From positions 51,651,157 to 51,715,156 of the forward strand of contig NC_060059.1 in assembly GCF_020283565.1 (NCBI RefSeq): a stretch of 64,000 bases of DNA. The letters are read 5' to 3'. The position numbers were made by a program, and so were the translations under genes. This stretch comes from Trifolium pratense (lineage: Eukaryota; Streptophyta; Magnoliopsida; Fabales; Fabaceae). Positions 20,144 to 32,965 of the stretch are shown piece after piece. Position 1 is the first letter of the stretch; every line of letters begins with the position of its first letter. The notes beneath the pieces are model-generated. The model saw nothing but the letters and a program-made list of their open reading frames with translations. It was not told the origin of the DNA and searched no databases.

Positions 20144-23052
20144 TTAAATCTTCTCAATCTTCACCGCCCTTTTCAACAACTTGATAGGAGCATTTTCATC
20201 TTCAACATCTCGATCTTCATGTTGAGGGGACACTCTCTTAGGAACAATTTTCTTTCGCTGTCCAGATGGCCTAACAGAGGCTGAAGCTGTCTGGCTCAAA
20301 TCATCAACAACAGCAGCAGATTGTTGAGACTTCGCAGCTCCAGCAGAGTTGATTCGATTCACAGATCCAGCAGAGTTGATTGGCTTTGCATTATCATCAG
20401 GTTGAATTGGCTTCACACCATCAACAACGGTATTCGGGTTGACAACAGCAGCAGATGAAATATGTTTCACCTTAGAGGATGTATTTGGCTTAATACAAAG
20501 AGGAGTATTATCAAAATCATCGCCAAGATTAACAACAGCTGATGAAAATTTCATCATCAAATCTTGTGATACGTCAACAGTTGACCGCTCAACAATCAAA
20601 CCTTTTGACTTGTCAGAATCTCCACTAAAGTTTTCAAACTCCTAATATAGACGCCATATGTTATCAACGTAATCAAAGCTAATCAATATCAAAATATAGA
20701 ACTATAACATATTAATCCTAAGTAAGTAAATCAATTAAAATAATCTTAATTAATGTGATCAATGACTGGAACCATACGTATTGTATATTATTAACTACAC
20801 TATTTTACCTCAGAAAGGACGTTTGACGACCCAACTACATAATCATCTTTCCCCTTTGCCAGCAAAGTACTCAAAGATCCACCCTCCTACAAAAGTGGAA
20901 ATGAAAAAATTATTACATGTCTATTGTAGACGCATTAGAGAAATAAAAGTTTAAAATAGGACAATAGGATAAATGCATACATTTGTATTTTTAAGATACA
21001 CAGCATCCTCATTATCCCACTTGTCCTTAAATTGCTTAATTATACCCTCATCGGTACAAATCTTTCTTACACGGAAAGATTGCTCAAACCTAGGATTCTG
21101 AAAAGGTTTAGCTTCAACTTTAAAAAGCCAAGTTTGATCAATCAGTGTCTCATCAATTTCAGGTGGAACAATTCTTTCACCAACATCCTACATAATAAAA
21201 TTATGACGTTGATTAAATTATCCAAAAAGAAATTAATATTTAAACAATAATAATAAAAATTGAAACTAACATTTTCTCCATTTCGAACCATATCAGCACA
21301 AGACATATTGAATATGGAACTTGCTTCCTTGTCAAAGATCACAAAAATGGCAGAATCAGTATCATCCATGACTCTGACTTTGACACAAAACCTGTGTAAT
21401 AATCGAACAGTAAGTATTATAAGATAAACATTAAATAATATAATTGAATCAAGCAAACAAATTCGCCATATTTATTTCCTTACCTAGGAACAACCTTTGA
21501 AACATGCCTGTTACACTTTTCACAATACCACATCTTTGAATCCGGCACAACAGCCTTGCCGCACAAACATGATGTATACCAATAACTATTGGGATTTAAA
21601 GTCCTCTTAACAGTTGCAGCAACAACATGTGATGATTCCTTTACAACAACAAATCAGAAGCAGAGGTTTATAAACAAACTAAATATAGTTAATAAACAAC
21701 TTGATTGCATGTTAAGTTTGTCTAAATGCTTACAGTTGTAGCATCCTTGAGACCTTGCAAGGTAATCCTTGGAGTAATGTGCAGAAACTCATCAAGTGGT
21801 TGAACACTTGACTCTGTGCTAACTTGAGTAAAGGTCAATGGAGACGGATTCTCATCAGAACCATTGAGACTAATAAACAACATAAACAAAAACCCAAGTC
21901 ACCACAGCCATTATAAATCATAAGATTATAAAAAATTAACAAAAAATCAAAGATAACAAAGCATTGCGAAGTTGAGGACACACCTTGCCCTTAAGGCTAC
22001 ACTTTCGTCACAAGTTGGGTTAAATATCAAAACAGAACAATTCATGCAATTCTGGATATGTATCTTGTCTACAATTTCCCAATCAATAACTTCAGATTTA
22101 AGAAGAAACAACATATATATATATTTAGAAAACAAAAGTATTATTCTTATTAGTTACAAAATAAATAAGTGATATAAATAAAGTTAATGTTTATTATGAC
22201 CTTGGAAGATCTTAGCCTTAGCAAGCTGAACAATAACCACAGCATTGGTTAGATCACCAGCTCCAACAAAGGTATTAAGTTCATCAACATATGGACCAAA
22301 AAGTGTACATTGAAGCTTATGCCTAATGAAAAAAAACCAAAATCCATTAAATAAAAACCTAATTAAATAAATGATATAGACACATTGCCACTACAGTTTA
22401 TGAAAGTGAATCCTAAGGTAACATCATACCCATCAGCTTCCAATGCAATGACATTCAGCTTCGTTGTACTACCATTCTGATTAGTGATCTCACGTTCTTG
22501 CCCAATCTCAGTCAAGAAACCAATAACATCTGACATCAAGTATTTAAAAAAGTGTAGTGTTAATAGCTTAATAAACACATCAAAACCTGAATTAAAATGT
22601 ATAGAATGAAACTGACCAAGTAAAAAATCAGTGTCATAACAACCCCCCAAAATATCAGCAATCGGAACAAAGGTAAATGGAGACTTCAAAATATCACAGT
22701 TGGACAGCCTCTGAACCAATGAGCCAAACTGAAAGTTCAGTTTGTAGGGATGATGTGTTGTCCTATAAGCTCCAGTATTAGCTGCCACACCAAGATTTTC
22801 AAAAGAATAAACTTTTCCCTCGATTAACTCATGTTTAAATTTGTAAATCAGAGTTTTTTTAATAGTGGCATGAATCTTAGCACCATCTGAATCCATTAAC
22901 ACCATTTCAATAGAAAAAGGAACATTAACTCGATTAAAATCATTCACTTGCCAAAGTCTTATGACCTTAGCCTGAAAATTCCAAGTTGCCCTATCAGAGT
23001 TGATTTCATCAATGTTTGAAAACATATTACGATTATCAACAGTCAAAGCCAT
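20144..23052 (-). CDS. Replication protein A 70 kDa subunit-like protein, 652 aa
   Basis: Ten exons: 23052-22617, 22529-22430, 22322-22201, 22089-21984, 21869-21734, 21638-21484, 21391-21271, 21187-20981, 20886-20809 and 20641-20144 (TAA). All have GT..AG introns and 1959 nt in frame. Residues 1-145 form the first OB fold (DBD-A-like, DUF223 style). The DVIGFLTEIG stretch starts DBD-B, up to about 255. Residues 300-460 are the Rep_fac-A_C OB fold with a zinc ribbon: C324, C326, C339, C342. The C-x-C first pair is tighter than the usual spacing. The N-terminal RPA70N protein-interaction domain is absent. The last ~170 residues are a Ser/Asn/Ala-rich tail with a basic end. RPA binds single-stranded DNA in replication and repair. 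This shortened form belongs to an expanded plant group, some of it linked to Helitrons. The gene looks intact. Confidence 0.88.
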
Positions 23053-24639
23053 TTCAAAAAGAGGGAAGACAGTGCAGAATTTTAAGAAAGAATATTTTTT
23101 TTTTTTTGTAAAAGGGTTATAAAAAATAAATGAAAGTTTATAAAAGCAAATAATTGTAGATTAAAAATGTTTAAAAAACAGATGGAGGCACATATATTGG
23201 TTGCGGTGTGATTTCAACAATGAACAAACATCCATTTAAATAGCAAGAACACAGAAACCCTAAAAATATAAACAAATATTAAAACCCACAACATATTGAA
23301 GGCGGGGGATTTGAATTTCGTAATTACCTTAGGGTTGTGGCTTGAAATCAACACATTGGAGGGAAAATTGCTTTCCATAGAGATTTGAGTCGAAATCTGC
23401 ATTAGGGTTTTTTGATGAAGCACGGATATGGCAAGTTTTGAGCATCGGAGAAAGGGTAGATGAAAAGGGGACAAACTTGAGAGCCAAAATTGGTTTATGT
23501 TTGAATGAGGTGGAAGGATTCTTGGTTTGAATTCAAACGAATGAGGACCAAGGACAGCATGAGCTTGCATCGATTTGGATTTTACTTTTGTTTTTGATTA
23601 AATTTTTTCAATCTTGTTAACCAAAAGTGGGAAACAACACAGACGAGTGAATGCGACGTATCAGCTATACTCCTGCCAGCTATTTTTCTTCCGTTCGTTT
23701 TGGGCTGAAATGCAATGGGCCTTGCATTTTCGGCACTTGTTTTCTGGCCCATTGAGCATTTCTTCACACTTTTTTCCCTCCATCAACAATTTTGAAAACA
23801 TTGCCTAAATTAGGATAATTTTTTGTCTAAACATGAAATCTAAGATCCTATGTGGACAACCTTAGAGCTTGACACCTGTTTTTTTTTGCCTATAGATGAT
23901 TTGCACTTGTGTAGTTGTAGAGATACATATGATCATTGTCCAGTCACTCAGCAACATCTTAAATAAGTGTAAAAAAATCTTAATAATGCAATAAAACAAA
24001 AATAGGTAAATTATTTTTTAGTCTAGAATTAAATATACTTTTAATCCCTATAAAATTGTGATCTTCTAAGTATAGTCTTTACTTAATTTTAATAAATTCT
24101 TAGTCCCTAAAAAATTATTATGCACTCAATTTTAATCCATAAAGTTAAGACAACTCGTATTTTTGAGTGATTTAGTAGTAGATAGGTTTAGAACATCATA
24201 AAAAATTTGTATGTCCTGAAGAAGAAAAAAGTTCAAAATATGATTTCTTCATGATTTTTGTTACGATCGGGAGGATCATGGGTCGATTCCCGCAACTAGC
24301 TACTATCGGGAGAAGACTGGAACCATTTAATGTCAGAACTGACAACCAAACTAAATTATACGATCCGGTGAGGCGGATACTATTGGTGAAAAAATTAAAT
24401 AGGATCAATCTATTAAAAAATTTAAAAACATAAACATGATCAAATTGATGTTGCAACAGTGACATCAAATTGTATGTAGCTAGCAGGTGACTAGCTAGAT
24501 ATATTGAGTAAAAAGTGTTGGATTCATATGGAGAAGCGGTGGACAACTAATTTTTGTTGAAATGAAGCGTAAAAAAGACAATTCGTGAAATTCACGAACA
24601 AACTTGTTCGCTATATATAGCATAAGTGTAAAATAATTA
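23053..24639. other. Promoter side of the RPA-like gene, then AT-rich intergenic DNA
   Basis: On the minus strand a TATA box (CTTTTATAAA, 23147-23138) lies about 90 bp before the RPA-like start. Further up, 23214-23570 is open on the minus strand with a possible donor (CCTAAG/GTAATT near 23328); it could be a 5' UTR exon or chance. The rest is AT-rich. A GC-richer patch at 24260-24390 reads like a repeat fragment that I cannot name. Confidence 0.4.
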
Positions 24640-24930
24640 ACAACTTTTTCACATGATTAGTAAAAAAAAAAAAAATTAACACAATTATAACATTTTTTTA
24701 CTCAATACAATCAATAATATATTCACCTACCAAAAAAGAAATCAATAATTTATTCTAAATTTGATGATATTACATAATTTATATACTGTTTTATGGGTAC
24801 TTCAAATAAATTAATATTGAGATAATTTTATAATATTGAATATATATTAATTACATAGGTTATTTTTTTTATAAATTTGTCAAAAAAAGTTATTCTTTAT
24901 AATAAATATAAGTCTAGTTTTTGACCAATT
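24640..24930 (+). repeat. Old diverged copy of the array's right-hand module
   Basis: Hand-aligns with 26190-26400, 35280-35490, 43920-44130 and 47285-47490 through shared blocks such as TTTATGGGTACTTCAAA, AATTAATATTGAGAT and ATAGGTTATTTTTT. It is more diverged than those copies are from each other, so it is an older relative of the family. Confidence 0.6.
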
Positions 24931-25225
24931 TTTTTTCATAAGTGAAAATTATCAAGACATCATGGGACAAAACAAACATCACCCTCATCTTTTGCCTATA
25001 TAATCCTTGTATATTAAGTAAAAAAAGAAAAAATATATACAAAACTGAAGGACATAAACCTTACACAGTGTTAATTAGTTTTTGACCAATTAAAATAAAT
25101 AATAAATTAATATCATACCTATAAATGTTATAAGTTATTAAATATTAGCTTTTACATAAAAAATGAAATATTATTATAAATTTTATAACAAAAATAAAAA
25201 TAAATAAAAGAGATTATTATAGCTT

Positions 25226-28120
25226 TTAAAAGAGATTTCAAACAGATCCAGCTGTCACAGATTAAAAACACTTTATATACTAATTGACAAAGACTGTTGA
25301 AAATGTGTAACAGCTGTATTATTTTTTCTTCTTAAGTGGCATTTTCTTGAGCGATAGACATGTTGAAATTCAAATTTAAACAGAAATTTTTGTGGATATT
25401 TCAAAAAATTTGTTAGTGAGGATAGTTTCATGGGAAATGTGCAAGTATTTTTTCATTCTATTATGACATATTTGACCGTTCAAAATGTAAATAATTGCAA
25501 CAATGTCATTCTCATTGAGAGAAAAGAATACTTAGACGGTCCCCATGAGCTTAGCTAGGGACATCGCACTATGGGTGTGTTTGGTAACACAAATAAGCTA
25601 GTTTATAGCTTATTATATGAGCTTATAAGCTTGTTTCAAAAAATTAGAGGTGTTTGGTAACAAGCTTTTTTTACTAGCTTAGAGCTTTTTTTTCAGATGC
25701 TATTTCAAGTAGCGTTTAAGCTTATAGCTTATACTTTTTACACTTTATTTCATTTTTACCCTTTAATTTAATAACTACCCACTCTAAAAAAGAAACCACC
25801 AACTAACAATTATGTCATTTTATATTTATTAACCACTTTAAAAGCTAATTTTACCAAACACTTTAATTTCAATTAGCTAGCTTTTCAGCTATCAGCTATA
25901 AGCTAACTTTTCAGCTATCAGCTAGTTTATAGCTTATTTTTACCAAACAGATCCTATATGTGTAGAAGTCTTGGTTCGAACCCGGGACACTCCACTTATT
26001 CACCTTTAAGGTGGATTTTCTAGCTACTGGACTATTTGACAAAAAAAAATAAAAAAAAACTTAGACAAACATATTTTACCAAATAATATAAAACAGTGAG
26101 ACAATAGTGAAATACGATTGCAGTTTTTGCAATGTTAATTCTTATCCATATTAAACTATACAACAATTAACAACATTTTTACGTGATAATTAGTCACCAA
26201 AAACATTTTACAAAATTAATAACATATTTTTTTACTCAATATACAATTAATAATTTATTCAAAATTAGATGATATTATATAATTTTTATATGTTTTATGG
26301 GTACTTCAAAAAAATTAATATTGAGATTTTATATAATTTAGGAAATATATAATTTATATAGGTTATTTTTTTATAATTTTGTCAAAGAAGTTATCCTTTG
26401 TAATAAATATAAGATACGATTTTGACCAATTAAAATGAATAATAATTAATATCATACATATAGATGTTACATGGGTGTTTTCGTGTTGGTCGTAGGTTCA
26501 TTAACCAACATTATCTATGGTGATTTTTTTGGGAATTGTTTTAGATTACCTAATTTGATATTCCCATAATTAGCTTTTCTGTTTGTTCCTTCTTTATTTT
26601 TTTTGTTATTTATTTTGTTCCTAGATGGTTAGGTTCGGCCCCCCTCTTGTACTTGTTATTCGTTATAGAGTTACTGACAAGTGGTGCACCGTGCACCGGC
26701 CACTTGATCAATTGTTTCATGTTAGAAAAAGTCTATATAAATGACGGATAATATATTTCCTCTGATCCGTATTATAAGAAAAAGTTTACCTTTTAGATTT
26801 TTAAAATGTTAGATGTATATGATCCATATTATAGATTAGATAAATTAAAATTCTATTATTTTAAAAAGTAAACTTCTTATAATAAGAACTGGAGGGTATA
26901 AGTAATCAACCACAAGATAGGTTTTGCGACGCCCTGGATTTTAATCCAGGACATTAATTACGCCTAATTCTTTTATTCTTAGAAAATACTACTTGTTTTT
27001 TTCAATTTTCTTATTACTAAAAAGGTTCAAATGGAGATTAATAATAAATATTTGTAACAGAAAAAAATTTAACTACTTCATTTCTAAGCAAGTTTAAAAT
27101 GAAAAACTCATGAAAATAGAAGTATGACAAATTATATTAACTTATTATATAAGTTCTTAGTTTCAAAATCGATTTTTGCTCTGCACACATTTCAAGTTAA
27201 ATCATCAAACAAACATCTTCTTCTTTGATATCTAAAATATTGGTTGTAAGAGGTCAACTTCCGATAAACAAAAATATTCCATTCAAAGTAAAACTAAAAA
27301 GGATAGAAAGTCAAAAAAATACCAAAATATAGAGTCCCTTGCATTAAAAAAAAATGTAATGCTTACTAATTCTTGCAAAAATATTTAAACAGGTATAAAG
27401 TTTTATTTGCATTTAAAATAAATAGATTAAATTGCATAACAGTCTTACTAAATACTCCATGAAAATTAAGTAACCGAACCACCCAAAGACAACACATTAT
27501 AAAAAAATGCATGCTCCTAAACTATATGATCCGGATATAGTTAATTCAACATGTCACAAAGGCACACAAAGAGAGTTATCCACCACACATGCACAGACAA
27601 AGAGAATTACCCGCCACAAAGGCACATCCAAAAAGGCACACGGAGAAAATTATCCTCCATAAGTACAAAAATGCATATGTCATGTCATGATGCTTTAAAT
27701 ATAATTCAGGCTAAATTGTATTTTTTGACTCATAAGGTTCATAAATTTGTAATTTTGGTTCTTTAATTTTGAAAATAGCACGTTAATCCCCCTATCATTT
27801 GGTACAAAAGGTCAATTTTAACCTAATCAACACTAACGTGACAAATCACTTGACGTAACTCAGCTGCCACATCATGATTGTTTGAACTTAATAATTAACA
27901 AAAACAAAAGGTTTTTAATGTATCCACCAGCATGTTATATCCATCTATATATATTCTAAATAGATTTAGTATACATGTTATAATAACATAAATAAAACAC
28001 TTCAATAAACAATGCAAAACTCAAATTTTATAGAAAACACATAAAATTGACCTAGAGCCACAGACACAGTCCACTATCAACCTGCATGTGCGTGTGCTTG
28101 GTCCCAAGCATACACAACAT
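25226..28120 (+). repeat. Copy 0 of the large array unit (right module joined to left module)
   Basis: 25226-26975 matches the right-hand end of units A and B (from the block TTTAAAAGAGATTTCAAAC to GGACATTAATTACGCC). Without a break it passes into 26976-28120, which matches the left-hand part of A (30210-31396) and B (37750-38935). It therefore spans a unit-to-unit junction, the sign of a tandem array. It stops at CACAACA (28120), where the other copies go on into the fold-back region. It carries a MITE (25573-25954), and its copy of the palindromic MITE is reduced to 26661-26725. Confidence 0.8.
25573..25954. mobile_element. Tourist/PIF-Harbinger-like MITE, 382 bp
   Basis: Terminal inverted repeats GGGTGTGTTTGGTAA and, reversed from the right end, GGATCTGTTTGGTAA, followed by subterminal AATAAGCTA-type inverted blocks. 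It is flanked by TAT on both sides (25570-25572, 25955-25957). Sister copies in the window have the empty site GCACTATATGTG (near 43678 and 47044), which proves a 3 bp TAT duplication. It codes for nothing. Confidence 0.85.
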
Positions 28121-29820
28121 GTAACATCCTAACCCATTATTTAAGTAATTCTACCTTTATTAAATCTTTTTCAAAATACGCAACAGAAAATTACGATTTA
28201 ATTTATAGAATATTAGTTCTAGGTATTACACTCCTCTTTACAAAATAATTCTAACATGATTACTTAATAAAAACTCGTTTTATACAACATAAATTCCCTT
28301 ATAAAAGATACATTTTTCCAATCTAAATACATGAGTCATGAATGACTCTATATACTATATACAACCCTCTTTCTCGTGTCACAATCAGAGCGCAGCTTCA
28401 CCAAAGACTCGAACAATGATGCACACATATCCTGTAAAATCTGGACCCGTAACAGTCCAGCACATAACACATAAAAGAGAGTTAGAAGTCATACTCAAAT
28501 AATATCCACGTGTAAGTAAATAAACTTAACACTTCATCATATTCTAACTCATTAGCATGCTTCATTTTCAATTAATTATAAATACCACATAATTGAAATA
28601 AACTTCATTTATAATCATCAAACAATTAATGTGTAACACATTTAGACAATTCATCAACAAGTACAAATAAGGTCACTTATCCATCATCATATAGACAAAT
28701 ACATCAAACAATTCCAATTATGTGTCACATACCAATTATCATATAATGTACACATAACCTAATGCAAATCTAATGCTTCAACTTCATGCTATGTCATCCT
28801 AGACATTTCTAATGCATGTGGTACCATCTTCTTTATTAGAGTATCTCACCTCTAATATCCTTCTTTATCGGATAAATATAATCTGATATCCTTCTTTATT
28901 GGAATATCCAATATCACATATATTCATGAATGCATGTATGTATTTCATGAATTCACTCACAATCAATAGCATTAAGCTCTTCATTTATAATGTGAAACAC
29001 TATCCAACATTTCTTCTTTATTAAGATAACACTATACCTTAATATACGTCTTTATCGAATAACATAATTCGATATACTTCTTTATTAGAATAACATGATT
29101 CTAATATTCTTCTTTATTAAGTTAATTAACACCTTAATATACTTCTTTTGACATTTAAACAAACATCATCAACACAATCAAAACAATCATATTCCACAAA
29201 TATAATCAACAATTCATCACAATACAATTAATCATGGTTATAAACACCTAATTGTATGTTAGAACACCCTACTCACATGTTACAAGTGCCCTAATGCACT
29301 TAAAACAATTAACAAAAAGTTGTTGTCCAGTGTTGTTCGCTGAGCGAACGGTGGCGAGCAGTGGCGAACCTGTTCGCTGAGCGAAGGCCTGGCGAGCAGT
29401 GGCGAACCACACCGGTGGAACACTTGGTCCTGGCGAGCAGTGGCCTCCTGTCAGGAATGCTCAAACCTTGCGTTTTTCACTCAAATTCACCCAAAAAACC
29501 TATTTTTCATGTTATAAACCCCAAATAAGTTTATATTCAAGTGCAACAAACATATCTATACACAAAAGGACGGTTTATTTCACCGATCTACAACATATAC
29601 ATCGAAAAAATAAGGATTTACCACTTTTGAGTAAAAAGCTCAAGAACACACAAATCTTGCTCAAACATAAACAAATACCCAATTTTACCCCACAAATTCG
29701 TTCTTACTACATGTTAAAAGTATATTAAACATGTTTTATACATTAGAATTCACTTTTGTTTAGAAAAGATCCCTCAATCAAAATCAAAATGGAGTGGAGA
29801 AAGTTCGGGTAAAGAGAAAT
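28121..29820 (+). repeat. LTR-like segment interrupting the array (family 1)
   Basis: Begins TGTAACATCCTAACCC, closely matching the start of the segment at 36434 (TGTAACACTCAAACCC). Both start with the TGTAACA typical of plant gypsy-type LTRs and both are followed by the same downstream sequence (ATAGGAACATATAT...). It contains the hairpin series at 28829-29151 and a GC-richer patch at 29328-29408 where TTCGCTGAGCGAA and GGCGAGCAGTGGCGAACC recur. No protein-coding domain is visible. A solo or partial LTR is the best reading; I could not fix its right end. Confidence 0.5.
28829..29151 (+). repeat. Series of seven short hairpins with a constant CTTCTTTA spacer
   Basis: Each unit reads CTTCTTTA (or close), a 5-9 nt stem, a loop often AACATA-like, the exact complement of that stem, then ATAT. 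The stems differ: TATTAGAG/CTCTAATA, TCGGAT/ATCTGA (one wobble), TATTGGA/TCCAATA, then after a ~90 bp gap TATTAAG/CTTAATA, ATCGAAT/ATTCGAT, TATTAGAAT/ATTCTAATA and TATTAAG/CTTAATA. Spacer and architecture are conserved while stem sequence is not. Confidence 0.8.
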
Positions 29821-31570
29821 CGACATTTCTAATAGGAACATATATATATTGCTTCAAACATATTTTCAACGGTCTAAATCCTAATAGAGGGAAAGAATTG
29901 AACAACCAAGCAGGAGTAAGGGAGGGATCCGATCACACTTAACCACCCCGTGTGGTCACACACACACATTTTATTTTTAGTCATTTAATTTCAGCATTTA
30001 TATCCTGTCATTTACTAATTCCCACAAAGATACCTTTTCAAAACAAACAAAGCAAATGCAACTACGATATTCCGAAGAGAAAATAGTAACCTTGACACAA
30101 TCCTTGTGGAGAACAATAAACTTACTACTTTATTACTTGGTAGCGATTCTGTACACTAGCAAAACCACCGTCAACATCTTTAATTTAAAAGAAAAGAATA
30201 TGGACTCGATATATAATTCTTTTATTCTTAGAAAATACTACTTATTATTTTCAATTTTCTTATTAGTAAAAAGGTTCAAATGGAGATTAATAATAAATAT
30301 TTGTAACAGAAGAAAATTTTAACAACTTCATTTCTAAACAAGTTTAAAATGAAAAACTCGTGAAAATAGAAGTATGACAAATTATATTAACTTATTATAT
30401 AAGTTCTTAGTTTCAAAATCCATTTTTGCTCTGCACACATTTCAAGTCAAATCATCAAACAAGCATCTTCTTCTTTGATATCTAAAATATTGGTTGTAAG
30501 AGGTCAACTTCCGATAAACAAAAAAATTCCATACAAAGTAAAACTAACAAGGATAGAAAGTCAAAAAAATACCAAAATATAGAGTCCCTTGCATTAAAAG
30601 AAATAAAATACAATGCTTACCAATTCTTGCAAAAATATTTAAACAGGTATAAAGTTTTATTTGTATTTAAAATAAATAGATTAAAGTGCTTAACAGTCTT
30701 ACTAAATACTGCATGGAAATTAAGTAACCGAACCACCCAATGACAACACATTATAAAAAAAAATACATGCTCTTAAACTATATGATCTGAATATAGTTAA
30801 TTCATCCTGTCACAAAGGCACACAAAGAGAGTTACCCACCACACTTGCACAGCCACACATGCACAGATAAAGAGAATTACCTGCCACAAAGGCACATCCA
30901 AATAGGCACAAAGAGAAAATTATCCTCCATAAGGGAACAAAAAAATGCATATGTCATGTCATGATGCTTTAAACAAGATTAAGGCTAAATTGTATTTTTT
31001 ACTCCTAAGTTTCATAAATTTGTAATTTTGGTTCTTTAATTTTGAAAATAGCACGTTTATCCCCCTATCACTTGGGTACAAAAGGTCAATTTTGACCTAA
31101 TCAACGCTGACGTGACAAATCACTTGAGTAACGACTCAGCTGCCACATCATGATTGTTTGAACTTAATAATTAACAAAAAAAAAAAGGTTTTTATTGTAT
31201 CTACCAGTATGTTATATCCATCTATATATATTCTAGATAGATTTAGTATACATGTTATAATAAATAAAACACTTTAATAAACAATGCAAAACTCAAATTT
31301 ATAGAAAACACGTAAAATTGACCTAGAGCCACAGACACAGTCCACTATCAACCTGCATGTGCGTGTGCTTGGTCCCAAGTATACACAACACAATCAGTCA
31401 ATCTTCATGTTTGAAGAATAACAAAATAGGCATGGTTTTCTTGAAGTTCTAGGACCACAATAAATCCAAAAGATCAAATCACAACAATGACATCATGGTT
31501 GGAAAGAAAAGTTTTAGTTGAAGTCTACCAAAGTTCAAAGTTGTTAAGGCATAATAGTATCATAGTCAAT

Positions 31571-32965
31571 ATCACCATTCACTTCCAACCGAATTGAATC
31601 ATTCTTCATGGTATTCTTCTTGTTAGAATAACATTTAGCAAGAAGTTTAACTAAAATCAAATCCTTCGACATAAAATACGAGTTTTTGCCACTTTGAAAA
31701 AAGCATTGTAATCCATAGATTCATTCTTATTGTCATTATTGCCGATATTGATTCTACCTTTATAATCATATCTTATTTTATTCTCCATCTTTTTCTTATT
31801 ATCTGAATCTCTCCATTTTCTCTTCACATATTGTTGTTTTCCTTCATCAGAATTAGGAACATTTACACTTTTATAAGGTTTGAAATTGTCTCTATCTTTG
31901 ACAACATTTACATCATCATCATCATCATCATCATCGACATTTTCTACACTTTTGCAATATGTTTCTTTGATTCTTCATTCTTGTTTGAATAAGAACAACC
32001 TTTGATTGGATCAAAAGAACCCTTCTTCTCAAAGGTACTAGAGTATGTCACACTACCATAATTTGAATGACTCAATTCATCATTGTTTAGAGAAAATCCA
32101 CTATGTTTATCGATCAACTCTCTCCCCATCTCCTCCACCACATCAAAATCTTTTCTCTTTCTCATTCTTTTCATTATCAAGCATAAGAGTCAGATGAACT
32201 ATCATCATCGTTGTCTTAAACCTCATTAATCAACTCATCAACTTCAAAATCTTCAAGATGACATGAATGATGAAGATTTTGAAGTTGATGAGTTGAATTA
32301 GGTTTTAGAAAATGATGATGATAATTCATCTGACTCTTATGCTTGATAATGAAAAGATGAAGAAAAAAAGAATGACAAAGAGAAAAGATTTTGATATGGT
32401 GGAGGAGCTGGGGAGAGAGGTGATGGATAAACAAAGTGGAATTTCTGTATACAATGATGAAGTGGATCATTCAGATTATGGTAGTTACACAAACTCTACT
32501 ACCTTTGAGAAGAAGAGTTCTTTTGATCCAATCAACGGTTGTTCTTCTTCAAACTAGAAAGAAGAATAAAAAAAACATAATTCAAAAAGTGTGGACAATG
32601 TCTCTGGTGATGATGTAAATGTTGTCAAAGACATAGACAATGCCAAACCTAATGAAAGTGTGAATGTTTTTGATTCAGGTGATGAAAAACAACAATATGT
32701 CAAGAGAAGATAGATTGATTCAGATAAACAAAAAAATATGGAGAACAAAACAAGAGATGATTGTAAAGGTAGAATCAACATCCGTAATAATAGCAATAAG
32801 AATGAATCTTTGGATTGCAATGCTTACAATCAAAGGGGCAAAAGCTCGTATTTTATGTAGAAGGATTTGAGTTTAGTTAAACTCCTTGCTAAATGTTATT
32901 ATGAAAATAAGAATACAAGAATGATATGATTTTGTTGGAGGTGAATAATGATATTGATGATGATG
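31571..32965. repeat. Long fold-back (inverted repeat), unit A
   Basis: The left arm (31571-32253) read on the minus strand matches the right arm (32273-32965) on the plus strand at roughly 85-90% by eye, around a ~19 bp loop (CAAGATGACATGAATGATG). Near the centre CAACTTCAAAATCTT faces AAGATTTTGAAGTTG. Both arms encode the same peptide type (RKDFDVVEEMGRE on the minus arm, RKDFDMVEELGRE on the plus arm), and the right-arm frame has stops. A gene fragment was therefore duplicated head-to-head. A transcript through it would fold into dsRNA with arms of ~0.7 kb. Confidence 0.9.

Noticed and set aside
23214..23767. Minus-strand ORFs upstream of the RPA-like gene as a separate gene
   Set aside because: No recognisable domain; better explained as promoter or untranslated exon sequence.
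24240..24420. GC-richer patch as a tRNA or coding exon
   Set aside because: No tRNA fold and no splice-consistent frame; probably a fragment of an unidentified repeat.
28829..29151. CRISPR-like repeat/spacer layout (CTTCTTTA plus variable part)
   Set aside because: The repeat is only ~8 nt, each variable part is self-complementary, and there are no cas genes; it is a hairpin series.
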